Of a stretch of DNA of 40,458 nucleotides, positions 8,124-17,615 are shown in pieces (position 1 is the first letter of the stretch; every line of letters begins with the position of its first letter). The stretch is from Thermoanaerobacter sp049701115 (GTDB lineage Bacteria; Bacillota; Thermoanaerobacteria; Thermoanaerobacterales; Thermoanaerobacteraceae). A program made the translations under genes and the position numbers. The notes under the pieces are model-generated. The model searched no databases. It had not been told where the DNA came from and saw only the letters and a program-made list of their open reading frames with translations. Where the stretch lies: positions 1 through 40,458 of the forward strand of contig NZ_JBNATX010000016.1 of the NCBI RefSeq assembly GCF_049701115.1, given 5' to 3'.

Positions 8124-9119
8124 ATGGCAAAGATGTACTATGACAAAGATGCTAATACAGAAGTTCTTAAGGGAAAGAAGATTGCAGTTATAGGTTTTGG
8201 AAGTCAGGGGCATGCGCATGCGTTAAATTTGAAAGATTCCGGTTTTGATGTAGTGGTAGGGCTTTATGAGGGGAGCAAGTCAAAAGAAAGAGCAGAAAAA
8301 GAGGGGCTCACTGTTTTGACTGTGGAGGAGGCAGCAGAAAAAGCGGACGTAATAATGATGCTCATACCAGATGAAAAACAGGCAAAAGTGTATAAAGAAA
8401 GCATAGAGAAAAACCTAAAAGAAGGTAAAGCCTTAGCCTTTGCTCACGGTTTTAACATTCATTTTAAGCAGATAGTCCCTCCTGAGAATGTAGATGTGTT
8501 TATGGTTGCTCCTAAGGGACCGGGACATTTGGTAAGAAGGATGTATCAGGAAGGAAAGGGAGTACCATGTCTTGTAGCAGTGCATCAAAATTACACAGGC
8601 AAGGCTTTTGAAATGGCTTTGGCTTATGCCAGAGGAATAGGAGGGACAAAGGCAGGTGTTATAGAGACAACTTTTAGGGAAGAAACGGAGACAGACCTAT
8701 TTGGAGAACAGGCTGTACTTTGTGGAGGTTTGACTGAACTTATGAAAGCGGGATTTGAAACGCTTGTTGAAGCAGGATATCAGCCGGAGATCGCCTATTT
8801 CGAGTGTGTAAATGAGATGAAGCTAATAGTTGACCTTATATATGAAGGTGGATTTAGCTATATGAGATATTCAATTTCTGATACTGCAGAGTTTGGTGAC
8901 TACATGACGGGCAGAAGGATAATAACAGAAGAGACGCGAAAGGAAATGAAGAAAGTTTTGGAAGAGATCCAAACAGGAAAGTTCGCGAAAGAATGGCTTC
9001 TGGAAAATCAGGTAGGAAGGCCTCAGTATAACGCTATAAAACAAAGAGAAGCGAACCACCTTATAGAAAAAGTTGGTAAAAATTTAAGAGAAATGATGCC
9101 TTGGCTTAACAAAAAATAA
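8124..9119 (+). CDS. ilvC: ketol-acid reductoisomerase
   Basis: This is the second common step of Val/Leu/Ile synthesis: isomerisation and NAD(P)H-dependent reduction of acetolactate or acetohydroxybutyrate to dihydroxy acids, with Mg2+. The 331-residue protein is a class I enzyme. It has the nucleotide-binding IAVIGFGSQGHAHALNLKDSG at the N-terminus and metal-site sequences such as ETDLFGEQAVLCGG and the YSISDTAEFGDY region. I chose ATG 8124 because GAGGGGGA lies about eight bases upstream; an in-frame start at 8106 lies inside ilvN and has no site. The spacing suggests translational coupling to ilvN. Confidence 0.96.
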   Translation: MAKMYYDKDANTEVLKGKKIAVIGFGSQGHAHALNLKDSGFDVVVGLYEGSKSKERAEKEGLTVLTVEEAAEKADVIMMLIPDEKQAKVYKESIEKNLKEGKALAFAHGFNIHFKQIVPPENVDVFMVAPKGPGHLVRRMYQEGKGVPCLVAVHQNYTGKAFEMALAYARGIGGTKAGVIETTFREETETDLFGEQAVLCGGLTELMKAGFETLVEAGYQPEIAYFECVNEMKLIVDLIYEGGFSYMRYSISDTAEFGDYMTGRRIITEETRKEMKKVLEEIQTGKFAKEWLLENQVGRPQYNAIKQREANHLIEKVGKNLREMMPWLNKK

Positions 9120-9137
9120 AGAGGGGGGAGATTTAAG

Positions 9138-10331
9138 ATGGGAGTTAAAAGAGTGATGATTTTTGATACTACTTTAAGAGATGGTGAGCAGACTCCAGGT
9201 GTTAATTTCAATGCAAAAGATAAGTTTGAAATAGCATATCAGCTGACAAAATTAGGAGTAGATGTGATAGAAGCTGGATTTCCTGCGGCTTCTAATGGAG
9301 ATTTTGAAGCCGTGAAAAACATTGCCGACCACATAAAAGGAGTTACAATAGCTGCAATGGGAAGAGCGGTAAAAGAAGACATTGACAGGGCTAGCAATGC
9401 CCTTAAAAATGCAGAGAAATCTCGCTTGCATGTTTTTATAGCTACCTCAGATATACACCTTCAGTATAAGTTGAAAATGACGAGGGATGAGGTTCTGAAA
9501 AAAGCAGTAGAAATGGTGAAGTATGCTAAAGGGAAATTTGATGAAATAGAATTTTCGGCCGAAGATGCTTCAAGAACTGATTGGGATTTTTTGGTCAAAG
9601 TTTTTAGTGAAGTTATAGATGCAGGAGCCCATATTATAAATGTGCCTGATACGGTAGGTTATGCTATGCCGAGGGAGTACGGAGAACTTATAAAATATAT
9701 AAGAAACAATGTACCAAATATTGATGGTGTTGTAATAAGTGCCCACTGTCATAATGATTTAGGGCTTGCTGTAGCAAATTCCCTTTCTGCCATAGAAAAT
9801 GGAGCAACTCAAGTGGAGGTTACCATAAATGGAATAGGAGAGCGAGCGGGAAATGCAGCGATGGAAGAAGTAATAATGGCTTTAAATACCAGGAAAGACT
9901 ATTTCGGACTTATACACGGCATAAACACAAAAGAGATATACAACACTAGCAGGCTAGTCAGTGAATTAACGGGAATAAAACTCCAGCCGAACAAAGCCAT
10001 AGTTGGTGCCAATGCTTTTAGGCATCAGTCGGGTATACATCAGCATGGGGTGATAAATAACAGGTTGACTTACGAAATAATGAAACCAGAGGACATAGGA
10101 ATTGTTCCAGATACTTTTGCTTTAGGTAAACTTTCTGGGAGAAATGCTTTTGAGCTCAAAGTAAGGCAATTAGGCTATAATCTCTCACCAGGAGAAATAA
10201 ACGAAGCCTTTAGAAGATTTAAAGATTTGGCAGATAGGAAAAAAGTGATAGTGGAAGAAGATATAAGGTTTGTAGTAGAAGAAACGTTAGAAGAATTCAG
10301 AAGCTTTAGGGAGGGAGAAGCTTGGGCTTGA
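9138..10331 (+). CDS. leuA: 2-isopropylmalate synthase, short form without the regulatory domain
   Basis: The predicted role is condensation of acetyl-CoA with 2-oxoisovalerate, the committed step to leucine. The catalytic DRE-TIM barrel is clear: DTTLRDGEQTPG near the start, SAHCHNDLGLAVANS with metal-binding histidines, NGIGERAGNA, and a downstream RHQSGIHQHG region. The protein has 397 residues, whereas LeuA enzymes with the C-terminal leucine-binding LeuA_dimer domain have about 510. The stop is not a late frameshift, because leuC begins ten bases inside this gene with its own ribosome site. Homocitrate synthase (NifV) has a similar size, but the position directly before leuCDB supports leuA. 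Confidence 0.88.
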   Translation: MGVKRVMIFDTTLRDGEQTPGVNFNAKDKFEIAYQLTKLGVDVIEAGFPAASNGDFEAVKNIADHIKGVTIAAMGRAVKEDIDRASNALKNAEKSRLHVFIATSDIHLQYKLKMTRDEVLKKAVEMVKYAKGKFDEIEFSAEDASRTDWDFLVKVFSEVIDAGAHIINVPDTVGYAMPREYGELIKYIRNNVPNIDGVVISAHCHNDLGLAVANSLSAIENGATQVEVTINGIGERAGNAAMEEVIMALNTRKDYFGLIHGINTKEIYNTSRLVSELTGIKLQPNKAIVGANAFRHQSGIHQHGVINNRLTYEIMKPEDIGIVPDTFALGKLSGRNAFELKVRQLGYNLSPGEINEAFRRFKDLADRKKVIVEEDIRFVVEETLEEFRSFREGEAWA

Positions 10332-11581
10332 CTTTAACACAGAAGATTTTATCTGCAAAAGCCGGAAAAGAAGTAAAACCCGGTGAATTGATAGAGATAG
10401 ACGTGGATATGGTGTTGGGTAATGATATCACAGCGCCTGTTGCAATAAAAGAGTTCGAAAAAATAGGGGTAGATAAAGTTTTTGACAACACAAGGATAGC
10501 TTTGGTGCCAGACCACTTTGTACCCAGCAAGGATATAAAATCAGCAGAACAGGTAAATATAATGAGAAAATTTGCCAAAAAATATAATATAGTTAATTTC
10601 TTTGAAGTAGGAAGGATGGGCATTGAGCATGCCCTCCTTCCAGAACAGGGCCTTGTTTTACCAGGTGATGTAGTGATAGGAGCTGATTCTCATACCTGTA
10701 CTTACGGTGCTCTTACCTGTTTCGCCACAGGTGTAGGAAGTACCGATATGGCAGCTGCTATGGCGACAGGAAAAGCCTGGTTTAAGGTGCCGGAGGCAAT
10801 AAAGTTTGTTTTAAAAGGGAATCTTGGCAAATGGGTGAGTGGAAAGGACGTGATACTCTATATCATTGGCAAGATTGGAGTTGACGGGGCTTTATATAAA
10901 TCCATGGAATTTACAGGGAATATAAAGGCCTTGTCGATGGATGACAGGTTTACAATTGCAAATATGGCGATTGAAGCAGGAGCGAAGAATGGAATCTTTG
11001 ATTTTGACGAGATTACAGAAGAATATGTTAGGGATAGGGCTAAGAGGGATTACAGGATTTTTGAAAGGGATGAAGATGCAGAATACAGTGAGATTATCGA
11101 GGTAAATCTCGAAGAAATAAGGCCTCAGGTAGCATTGCCTCACCTGCCAGAGAATACAGTGGATGTGGATGAGATAAACAAAAAAATAAAAGTGGATCAA
11201 GTGGTCATAGGCTCTTGTACAAACGGAAGGCTTTCTGACATGGAGATAGCATATAAAATATTGAAAGGGAAAAAGGTTCATCCAGATGTAAGGCTCATAA
11301 TTTTCCCAGCTACTCAAGAGATTTACCTTGAGTGCGTAAAGAGAGGATATATTGAAGAATTTATAAAGGCGGGAGCAGCAGTTTCAACTCCTACGTGTGG
11401 ACCCTGTCTTGGAGGACACATGGGAGTACTTGCTAAAGGAGAGAGAGCTATAGCCACAACTAATAGAAACTTTGTTGGAAGAATGGGGCATCCGGAGAGC
11501 GAAGTTTATCTCGCAAGTCCGGCAGTCGCAGCAGCTTCAGCAGTAGCTGGATACATTGTGAGTCCAGAGGAGGTGGAATAA
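10322..11581 (+). CDS. leuC: 3-isopropylmalate dehydratase large subunit
   Basis: This is the large, [4Fe-4S]-bearing subunit of isopropylmalate isomerase, which interconverts 2- and 3-isopropylmalate together with LeuD. The 419 residues match the shorter archaeal/clostridial LeuC (HacA-like) class rather than the roughly 470-residue enterobacterial form. Visible motifs are GADSHTCTYGALTCFATGVGSTD, the cluster cysteines in VIGSCTNGR and TCGPCLGGHMG, and ATTNRNFVGRMGH. The start is TTG 10322, preceded by GGGAGGGAG and overlapping the end of leuA by ten bases. The final base is shared with the leuD start codon. Confidence 0.94.
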   Translation: MGLTLTQKILSAKAGKEVKPGELIEIDVDMVLGNDITAPVAIKEFEKIGVDKVFDNTRIALVPDHFVPSKDIKSAEQVNIMRKFAKKYNIVNFFEVGRMGIEHALLPEQGLVLPGDVVIGADSHTCTYGALTCFATGVGSTDMAAAMATGKAWFKVPEAIKFVLKGNLGKWVSGKDVILYIIGKIGVDGALYKSMEFTGNIKALSMDDRFTIANMAIEAGAKNGIFDFDEITEEYVRDRAKRDYRIFERDEDAEYSEIIEVNLEEIRPQVALPHLPENTVDVDEINKKIKVDQVVIGSCTNGRLSDMEIAYKILKGKKVHPDVRLIIFPATQEIYLECVKRGYIEEFIKAGAAVSTPTCGPCLGGHMGVLAKGERAIATTNRNFVGRMGHPESEVYLASPAVAAASAVAGYIVSPEEVE

Positions 11582-12066
11582 TGCAGGGTAAAGCCATAAA
11601 ATATGGAGACAATATCGACACAGACGTAATAATACCTGCCAGATTTTTAAATACCTCCGATCCAAAAGAATTAGCCCAGCACTGCATGGAAGACTTGGAT
11701 AAAGAGTTTAAAAATAAGGTAAGAGAAGGAGATATACTCGTTGTAGGAGAAAATTTTGGCTGCGGTTCCTCAAGGGAGCATGCTCCTATTGCCATTAAGG
11801 CTTCTGGAATTTCTTGTATAATTGCCAAGTCTTTTGCCAGAATTTTTTACAGAAATGCTATAAATATAGGCCTCCCCATACTGGAGTCCAAAGAAGCTGT
11901 GGAGGGCATTGAAGAAGGAGACATAATTTCTGTAGATGTAGATAGAGGAATAATCAGAAATGTCAGCAAGGGGACGGAATTTAGTGCACAGCCATTTCCA
12001 GAATTTATAAAAGAGATTATGAAGTATGGAGGTCTTATAAATTATGTAAGAGAGAAGGTGCGCTAG
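11581..12066 (+). CDS. leuD: 3-isopropylmalate dehydratase small subunit
   Basis: This 161-residue swivelling subunit of isopropylmalate isomerase completes the active site of LeuC. The aconitase-swivel motifs are NIDTDVIIPARFL near the N-terminus and GENFGCGSSREHAP, followed by IIAKSFARIFYRNAINIGLP. The size fits the short LeuD that pairs with the short LeuC class. It overlaps leuC by one base (TAATG), and its TAG stop overlaps the leuB GTG start. Confidence 0.94.
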   Translation: MQGKAIKYGDNIDTDVIIPARFLNTSDPKELAQHCMEDLDKEFKNKVREGDILVVGENFGCGSSREHAPIAIKASGISCIIAKSFARIFYRNAINIGLPILESKEAVEGIEEGDIISVDVDRGIIRNVSKGTEFSAQPFPEFIKEIMKYGGLINYVREKVR

Positions 12067-13133
12067 TGTACAAGGTCGCAATTTTGCCAGGAGATGGGAT
12101 AGGTCCAGAAGTGATAAAAGAGGGTTTAAAAGTTTTAAAAGCGGTTGGCGAAAAGTACAACCTTAGGTTTGAGATAAAGGAATATCCTTTTGGAGGAGAG
12201 GCTATTGATAAGTATGGCGATCCTTATCCTGAGGAGACAAAGAACGGATGCCTTTCAAGTGATGCAGTTCTTTTAGGAGCCGTAGGGGGACCTAAATGGG
12301 ATCGGTTGGAAGGAAATAAAAGGCCTGAAGCAGGACTTTTAGCGCTTAGAAAAAGTTTGAAGGTATATGCAAATTTGAGACCAGCAGTTTTGTATCCTTA
12401 TTTAAAAAAGGCCTCCCCTTTGAAAGACGAACTTTTAGAGAAGGGTATAGATATACTTATTGTGAGAGAGCTTACAGGAGGAATCTACTTTGGACCAAAG
12501 GGTATTGAACCTATAGATTCAGGGTTTAGGGCTTATGATATGGAAGTTTATGAAACGCATGAGATAGAGAGAATCGCGGTTATTGCTTTTGAAGCGGCTT
12601 TAAAGAGAAAAAGAAAAGTTACTTCTGTTGACAAGGCGAATGTACTGGAATCTTCAAGACTTTGGAGAAAGACCGTAGAAGAAGTTGCTAAGAGATATCC
12701 TGAAGTAGAGCTTGAGCACATGTACGTGGATAATTGTGCTATGCAACTTGTAAAAAATCCCACTCAGTTTGATGTGATTCTCACCAATAACATGTTTGGC
12801 GATATTCTAAGCGATGAGGCTGCGCAAATAGTAGGTTCTATTGGAATGCTCCCTTCTGCTAGCTTGAGGGGAGATAAAGTGGGACTTTATGAGCCAATAC
12901 ACGGGTCTGCTCCTGACATTGCAGGAAAAAAAATAGCAAATCCTCTTGCTACAATTTTATCCGTTGCTATGATGCTTCAGTATTCTTTTGGTGAGGAAGA
13001 GGCTGCACAAGATATAAGGAAGGCGGTGGAAAGAGCTTTAGAGGAAGGTTTTAGAACAGCGGATTTGGGTGAGGGGATAGTGCTCTCTACGGAAGAGATG
13101 GGTGATAAAATTGTCGAGTATGTAAAGGGGTGA
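12066..13133 (+). CDS. leuB: 3-isopropylmalate dehydrogenase
   Basis: This NAD-dependent enzyme oxidatively decarboxylates 3-isopropylmalate to 2-oxoisocaproate. The 355-residue protein opens with VAILPGDGIGPEV and has the substrate-binding region IVRELTGGIYFG, the metal-binding Asp residues in NMFGDILSDEAAQIVGSIGMLPSAS, and the NAD-site EPIHGSAPDIAGKKIANP. This set distinguishes LeuB from isocitrate dehydrogenase. The start is GTG 12066, one base overlapping the leuD stop. ilvD begins five bases after the stop. Confidence 0.95.
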   Translation: MYKVAILPGDGIGPEVIKEGLKVLKAVGEKYNLRFEIKEYPFGGEAIDKYGDPYPEETKNGCLSSDAVLLGAVGGPKWDRLEGNKRPEAGLLALRKSLKVYANLRPAVLYPYLKKASPLKDELLEKGIDILIVRELTGGIYFGPKGIEPIDSGFRAYDMEVYETHEIERIAVIAFEAALKRKRKVTSVDKANVLESSRLWRKTVEEVAKRYPEVELEHMYVDNCAMQLVKNPTQFDVILTNNMFGDILSDEAAQIVGSIGMLPSASLRGDKVGLYEPIHGSAPDIAGKKIANPLATILSVAMMLQYSFGEEEAAQDIRKAVERALEEGFRTADLGEGIVLSTEEMGDKIVEYVKG

Positions 13134-13137
13134 TATT

Positions 13138-14808
13138 TTGCGAAGCGACGCAATAAAAAAAGGGGTAGAAAGAGCGCCCCATAGGTCCTTGCTTTATGCT
13201 CTAGGTCTTACTGATGAAGAACTAAAAATGCCTATAATAGGGGTTGCCAATTCAAAAAATGAAATAATTCCAGGGCATATTCACCTTGATAAAATAGCAG
13301 AAGCGGTGAAAGCAGGTATAAGAATGGCAGGAGGGACACCAATTGAATTTTCTACCATTGGAGTGTGTGATGGCATTGCCATGGGTCATGGAGGGATGAA
13401 GTATTCTTTAGGAAGTAGAGAGGTAATTGCTGACAGTATAGAGATAATGGCAATGGCTCATGGCTTTGATGGAATTGTACTCATACCCAATTGTGACAAG
13501 ATAGTACCAGGCATGCTTATGGCGGCGGCAAGGCTTGATATTCCAGCGATTGTAGTAAGCGGCGGCCCCATGCTGGCAGGTATTTGTGATGGCACAACTT
13601 GTGATTTGAGCACAGTTTTTGAGGCGGTAGGAGCATTAAAGGCTGGCAAGATAACAGAAGAGGAACTTTACAGTATAGAAAGAAATGCCTGTCCTACTTG
13701 CGGGTCCTGTTCAGGAATGTTTACAGCAAATACAATGAACTGCCTTACAGAAGCTTTAGGTTTGGGTCTTCCCGGCAATGGTACAATACCGGCCGTGTAT
13801 TCAGATAGGATAAGGCTTGCAAAGGAAGCCGGGATGAAAATAGTAGAGCTTGTTGAAAGAAACATAACTCCTTCACAGATACTCACAAAAGAAGCGTTTG
13901 TAAATGCTTTTAGTCTGGATATGGCATTAGGAGGGTCTACTAATACGGTCCTTCACCTAAAAGCCATAGCTCATGAGGCAGGAGTAGATATTCCTTTAGA
14001 AGAGATAAATGAGATTAGCGATAGGGTTCCAAACCTTTGCAAGTTAAGTCCTGCAGGGAAATACCACATAGAAGACCTTCACTTTGCAGGTGGAGTTTCT
14101 GCTGTGCTAAAAGAGCTTTCAAAAGCAGGCCTTTTACACCTTGATGCTTTGACAGTGACAGGTCAGACTCTTGGAGAAAACATAAAAGATGCAAAGGTTA
14201 AAAATAGAGATGTTATAAGACCCGTAGAAGATCCGTATAGTAAGACGGGTGGAATAGCTATATTATTTGGCAATATAGCTAGGGAAGGGGCTGTTGTGAA
14301 AGCTTCTGCTGTCTCACCAGAGATGTTAAGACATGAGGGACCTGCCAGGGTTTTTGACTCGGAAGAAGAGGCTATTGAAGCAATATACGGCGGAAAGATA
14401 CAAAAAGGAGACGTTGTGGTTATAAGATACGAAGGACCTAAAGGTGGGCCGGGCATGAGAGAAATGCTTAGCCCTACATCTGCCCTTGCAGGTATGGGTC
14501 TTGATAAAGATGTTGCTTTAATAACGGATGGAAGGTTTTCAGGAGCGACAAGGGGAGCTTCTATAGGACATGTTTCTCCTGAGGCAATGGAGGGAGGAGA
14601 GATTGCCATAATTCAGAATGGAGACATTATTGAAATTGACATTCCGGCGAGGAAGATAAATGTCAAATTGAGTGATGAGGAAATAAAGGAAAGGATGGCA
14701 AATTGGAAGAGGCCAGAACCAAAGATAAAGAAGGGCTATATGGCGAGGTATGCAAGAGAGGTAACTTCGGGGAGTAAAGGAGCGGTATTTGGGGAGGGAG
14801 GAGTATGA
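13138..14808 (+). CDS. ilvD: dihydroxy-acid dehydratase
   Basis: This Fe-S enzyme dehydrates 2,3-dihydroxyisovalerate and 2,3-dihydroxy-3-methylvalerate to the 2-oxo acids that precede Val, Leu and Ile. The 556-residue protein contains NCDKIVPGMLMAAARL and CPTCGSCSGMFTANTMNCLTEALGLGLPGNGT, with the cluster cysteines, and the C-terminal ITDGRFSGATRG and GHVSPEA motifs. Length is normal. The start is TTG 13138 with AAAGGGGTG just upstream. The last four bases overlap the start of ilvB. Confidence 0.95.
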   Translation: MRSDAIKKGVERAPHRSLLYALGLTDEELKMPIIGVANSKNEIIPGHIHLDKIAEAVKAGIRMAGGTPIEFSTIGVCDGIAMGHGGMKYSLGSREVIADSIEIMAMAHGFDGIVLIPNCDKIVPGMLMAAARLDIPAIVVSGGPMLAGICDGTTCDLSTVFEAVGALKAGKITEEELYSIERNACPTCGSCSGMFTANTMNCLTEALGLGLPGNGTIPAVYSDRIRLAKEAGMKIVELVERNITPSQILTKEAFVNAFSLDMALGGSTNTVLHLKAIAHEAGVDIPLEEINEISDRVPNLCKLSPAGKYHIEDLHFAGGVSAVLKELSKAGLLHLDALTVTGQTLGENIKDAKVKNRDVIRPVEDPYSKTGGIAILFGNIAREGAVVKASAVSPEMLRHEGPARVFDSEEEAIEAIYGGKIQKGDVVVIRYEGPKGGPGMREMLSPTSALAGMGLDKDVALITDGRFSGATRGASIGHVSPEAMEGGEIAIIQNGDIIEIDIPARKINVKLSDEEIKERMANWKRPEPKIKKGYMARYAREVTSGSKGAVFGEGGV

Positions 14809-16463
14809 AGCTAAAAGGATCTCAAGTTGTGATAGAAGTTTTAAAGGAGATGGGGGTTGACACTGTATTTGGAATCCCTGGAGGCGCAGTTATTCCAATT
14901 TATGATGCGTTGTATGATTCTGATATAAGGCATATTCTGGCGACACACGAGCAAATGGCTGCTCATATGGCAGATGGGTATGCTAGGGCTACCGGAAAAG
15001 TTGGAGTGTGCATTGCAACTTCAGGGCCAGGAGCTACTAATTTAGTTACAGGGATTGCCAATGCTTATATGGATTCTGTTCCGGTTGTCGCTATAACCGG
15101 CCAGGTTCCAACTTACCTGATAGGAAAGGACGCATTTCAGGAGGTAGACATTACAGGCATCACAATGCCCATTACAAAGCACAATTTTGTGGTAAAATCT
15201 CCTGAAAAGCTGGCAGATACTTTAAGGGAGGCATTTGCAATTGCAAAAAGCGGAAGGCCAGGGCCTGTTTTGGTGGACATTCCAAAGGATATACAAAATG
15301 CAGAAATAGAGTATGAAAGAAAGGGAGCAATAGAATACAAAAATGGGATAAAAGAAATTATTTCTGAAGAGAGCTTGTCAAAGGCGGTGGAGTTGATTTT
15401 AGAAAGCAAGAAGCCTGTTATCTTTGCAGGCGGGGGAGTGATATGGGGAGAAGCCTGTGGGGAACTTTTGGAATTTGCTGAAAAGACGAATATCCCTGTT
15501 GCAACTTCTCTGATGGGGTTAGGTTGTTTTCCAGAAGACCATCCTTTGTCTTTGGGACTTATAGGAATGCACGGAAGCAGATTTGCAAACTTAGCTGTAT
15601 ACCATTCAGACCTTGTAATAGCTATAGGAACGAGATTTAGCGATAGAGTGGCAGGAAAGGCAGGAGGCCTTGCACCGAGAGCAAAATTTATACACATTGA
15701 TATAGATGCGGCAGAAATAGGGAAAAATGTTGAAGTGGATGTAGGAATAGTTGGGAGAATAAAAGGGGTTTTGAAGCTCCTCATTGATAGGACCTCGCAC
15801 ATGGATAGAAGAGAGTGGATAAGGGAGATCGGAGAATTAAGAGAAAAGCATGGATTGAGGTATAAAAAAGACGATTTTTTGAGGCCTCAATGGATTGTGG
15901 AAAAAATTCAGGAAATTGCAAATGGCGACCTAATTATAGCAACGGAAGTGGGGCAAAATCAGATGTGGGCGGCACAATTTTTTAAATTTAAGGAGCCCAG
16001 AACCTTTGTGACATCAGGGGGATTAGGAGCAATGGGGTTTGGGCTTCCAGCTTCAATAGGTGCGCAGGTAGGAAGACCAGATAGAAGAGTAGTGAATATT
16101 GCAGGAGATGGAAGCCTCAGGATGAATATACATGCTTTAGAGACAGCAGCTTTTTACAACATTCCTGTGATAATCGTCCTTCTTAATAATCAGTCCCTTG
16201 GAATGGTTAGACAGTGGCAGCATCTTTTCAATGAAAAAAGATACTCTCATACAGATTTGAATCCACACCTTAATTTTGCAAAAATAGCTACAGATTTTGG
16301 TGTTGAGGGGATAAGAGTTACCACGAAAGAAGAGTTTGAAGAAAGTTTTAGAAAGGCTTACAGCGAAAAGAGACCTTTTATGATAGAGTGCATTATAGAT
16401 AAAGATGAGATGGTGCTTCCTTTTATTCCTGCCGGTGGTACTGTCGAAGATACCATTGCATAA
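14805..16463 (+). CDS. ilvB: acetolactate synthase large (catalytic) subunit
   Basis: This thiamine-diphosphate enzyme makes acetolactate from two pyruvates, or acetohydroxybutyrate from pyruvate and 2-oxobutyrate. The 552 residues show the three TPP-enzyme domains. Catalytic Glu49 is in ATHEQMAAHMADGYARATG; the FAD-fold middle domain follows; and the TPP/Mg motif begins IAGDGSLRMN and ends with LLNNQSLGMVRQWQ. The biosynthetic type is supported by the operon and by ilvN at the other end of the transcript. Translation starts at ATG 14805 in a four-base overlap with ilvD. It is the last gene of the operon. Confidence 0.95.
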   Translation: MKLKGSQVVIEVLKEMGVDTVFGIPGGAVIPIYDALYDSDIRHILATHEQMAAHMADGYARATGKVGVCIATSGPGATNLVTGIANAYMDSVPVVAITGQVPTYLIGKDAFQEVDITGITMPITKHNFVVKSPEKLADTLREAFAIAKSGRPGPVLVDIPKDIQNAEIEYERKGAIEYKNGIKEIISEESLSKAVELILESKKPVIFAGGGVIWGEACGELLEFAEKTNIPVATSLMGLGCFPEDHPLSLGLIGMHGSRFANLAVYHSDLVIAIGTRFSDRVAGKAGGLAPRAKFIHIDIDAAEIGKNVEVDVGIVGRIKGVLKLLIDRTSHMDRREWIREIGELREKHGLRYKKDDFLRPQWIVEKIQEIANGDLIIATEVGQNQMWAAQFFKFKEPRTFVTSGGLGAMGFGLPASIGAQVGRPDRRVVNIAGDGSLRMNIHALETAAFYNIPVIIVLLNNQSLGMVRQWQHLFNEKRYSHTDLNPHLNFAKIATDFGVEGIRVTTKEEFEESFRKAYSEKRPFMIECIIDKDEMVLPFIPAGGTVEDTIA

Positions 16464-16464
16464 T

Positions 16465-16494
16465 AAAAAGAAAGGGTTTATGCCCTTTCTTTTT
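16465..16494. terminator. bidirectional terminator between ilvB and the AI-2E permease
   Basis: AAAAAGAAAGGG (16465-16476) pairs with CCCTTTCTTTTT (16483-16494), giving a 12-bp stem with a six-base loop and T-rich flanks in both directions. It ends the ilv-leu operon. The stop codon of the convergent permease gene lies in its right arm. Confidence 0.88.
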
Positions 16495-17557
16495 ATTTCC
16501 AAGGAGGAATTATTTCGGCTCTTTGCAAGGCTTTGAATATTACTACGAAAACAGGTCCCATTATAAGTCCTATGAACCCAAAAAGCTTAGCGCCTATGAA
16601 CATTGATAGAAGGATGACGAGAGGATGAAGTCCAATTGTCACCCCTAGAATTTTTGGTTCTACCATTTGTCTTACCACCGTTATTACTCCATAGAGTATC
16701 AAAAGATAAATTCCTAAAAGATAATTTTTTGTCAGTATGTGATACAAAGCCCAAGGAATTAACACAAAACCCGAACCTAAAGCGGGCAAAAGATCTGCGA
16801 CACTAATCAAAAGGCCTAGAAGAATATAATATTTTATTCCAATTATTGCGAGGCCTATTGATGCTTCAAGAAAGTTTATAAAAAGTACTATTAGGGTGGC
16901 TTTTAGATAACCAAAAGCCGTTTTCCAAAGGTCTACTTGAATGTTCTTTGCGTGTTCAGACCAATGGGGAGGAAATTGTCTTTTTATAAAGTCTAATATA
17001 AGGTATTTATCCTTGCTCATAAAAAAAGCAGATACAAGCGATATCAAGGTCATAAAGAAGAAATTTGGTAGTTTTGTTGCAAGTGCTATTAACCACCCAG
17101 CTATATTTTTAGCAAAATTAGAAAGATAATCTACAATAGTTTGAATTTCACCTTCCACAAAGGAAGTGATGTTTGGTGGCAAAGTTATGTAATAGCTTTT
17201 TACCTTTTCTATAAGATTGTTGACATAAGTATTAAGAGAAGGTGTGAAAGCGGGAGCCATTTCTGCTAGGCTGTTAAATTCGTATATAAGCTGGTATATA
17301 CCCAAGACAATTGCATATGTGATTAAAGCCACTAATAAAAGAAGAAGAAAAAATGAGGCCAAACCGCGAGGAACTCGGAGTTTTTTTTCTAAGAAATTTA
17401 CTCCGGGATCTATTATAACCGCAAAAATGAGTGCTACTACAAAGGGCATTAAAAATGGAATCAATTTAAATATGATGATGTAAAAGATTAAAAAGACGGA
17501 TATTACTATAAAAATTTGCCTTATTATACTTCCATATTTTGCAAAAAAATTCTCCAC
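16493..17557 (-). CDS. AI-2E family transporter, probable sporulation protein YtvI
   Basis: This is a 354-residue polytopic membrane protein of the AI-2E/PerM family. Hydrophobic segments are visible near residues 13-35 and 37-52, 62-88, about 155-180 and 205-340, with the family signature around SVADLLPALGSGFVLIPWALY and VEPKILGVTIGLHPLVILLSMFIGAKLFG. The size and sequence style resemble YtvI of spore formers, though the transported substrate is unknown. The start is GTG 17557, preceded by AGGAGGG seven bases away. It has its own promoter and shares a bidirectional terminator with ilvB. Confidence 0.85.
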   Translation of the reverse strand: MENFFAKYGSIIRQIFIVISVFLIFYIIIFKLIPFLMPFVVALIFAVIIDPGVNFLEKKLRVPRGLASFFLLLLLVALITYAIVLGIYQLIYEFNSLAEMAPAFTPSLNTYVNNLIEKVKSYYITLPPNITSFVEGEIQTIVDYLSNFAKNIAGWLIALATKLPNFFFMTLISLVSAFFMSKDKYLILDFIKRQFPPHWSEHAKNIQVDLWKTAFGYLKATLIVLFINFLEASIGLAIIGIKYYILLGLLISVADLLPALGSGFVLIPWALYHILTKNYLLGIYLLILYGVITVVRQMVEPKILGVTIGLHPLVILLSMFIGAKLFGFIGLIMGPVFVVIFKALQRAEIIPPWK

Positions 17558-17578
17558 GATGTTTCCCTCCTCACACTT

Positions 17579-17607
17579 ATTATAATATTCGGAAATTGAA
17601 AAGTCTA
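17579..17607 (-). promoter_or_regulatory. sigma-A-type promoter of the AI-2E permease gene
   Basis: On the minus strand TAGACT (17607-17602) and TATAAT (17584-17579) are separated by 17 bases, about 20 bases before the GTG start. It lies just downstream of the terminator of the small gene in front, so the permease is transcribed separately. Confidence 0.65.
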
Positions 17608-17615
17608 CTTAACAA

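Noticed and set aside
14163..14609. 148-codon minus-strand frame within ilvD
   Set aside because: It is a shadow of the strongly conserved ilvD coding frame with no start signals.
15137..15802. 221-codon minus-strand frame inside ilvB
   Set aside because: Antisense of a full-length, conserved TPP enzyme; no promoter or ribosome site.
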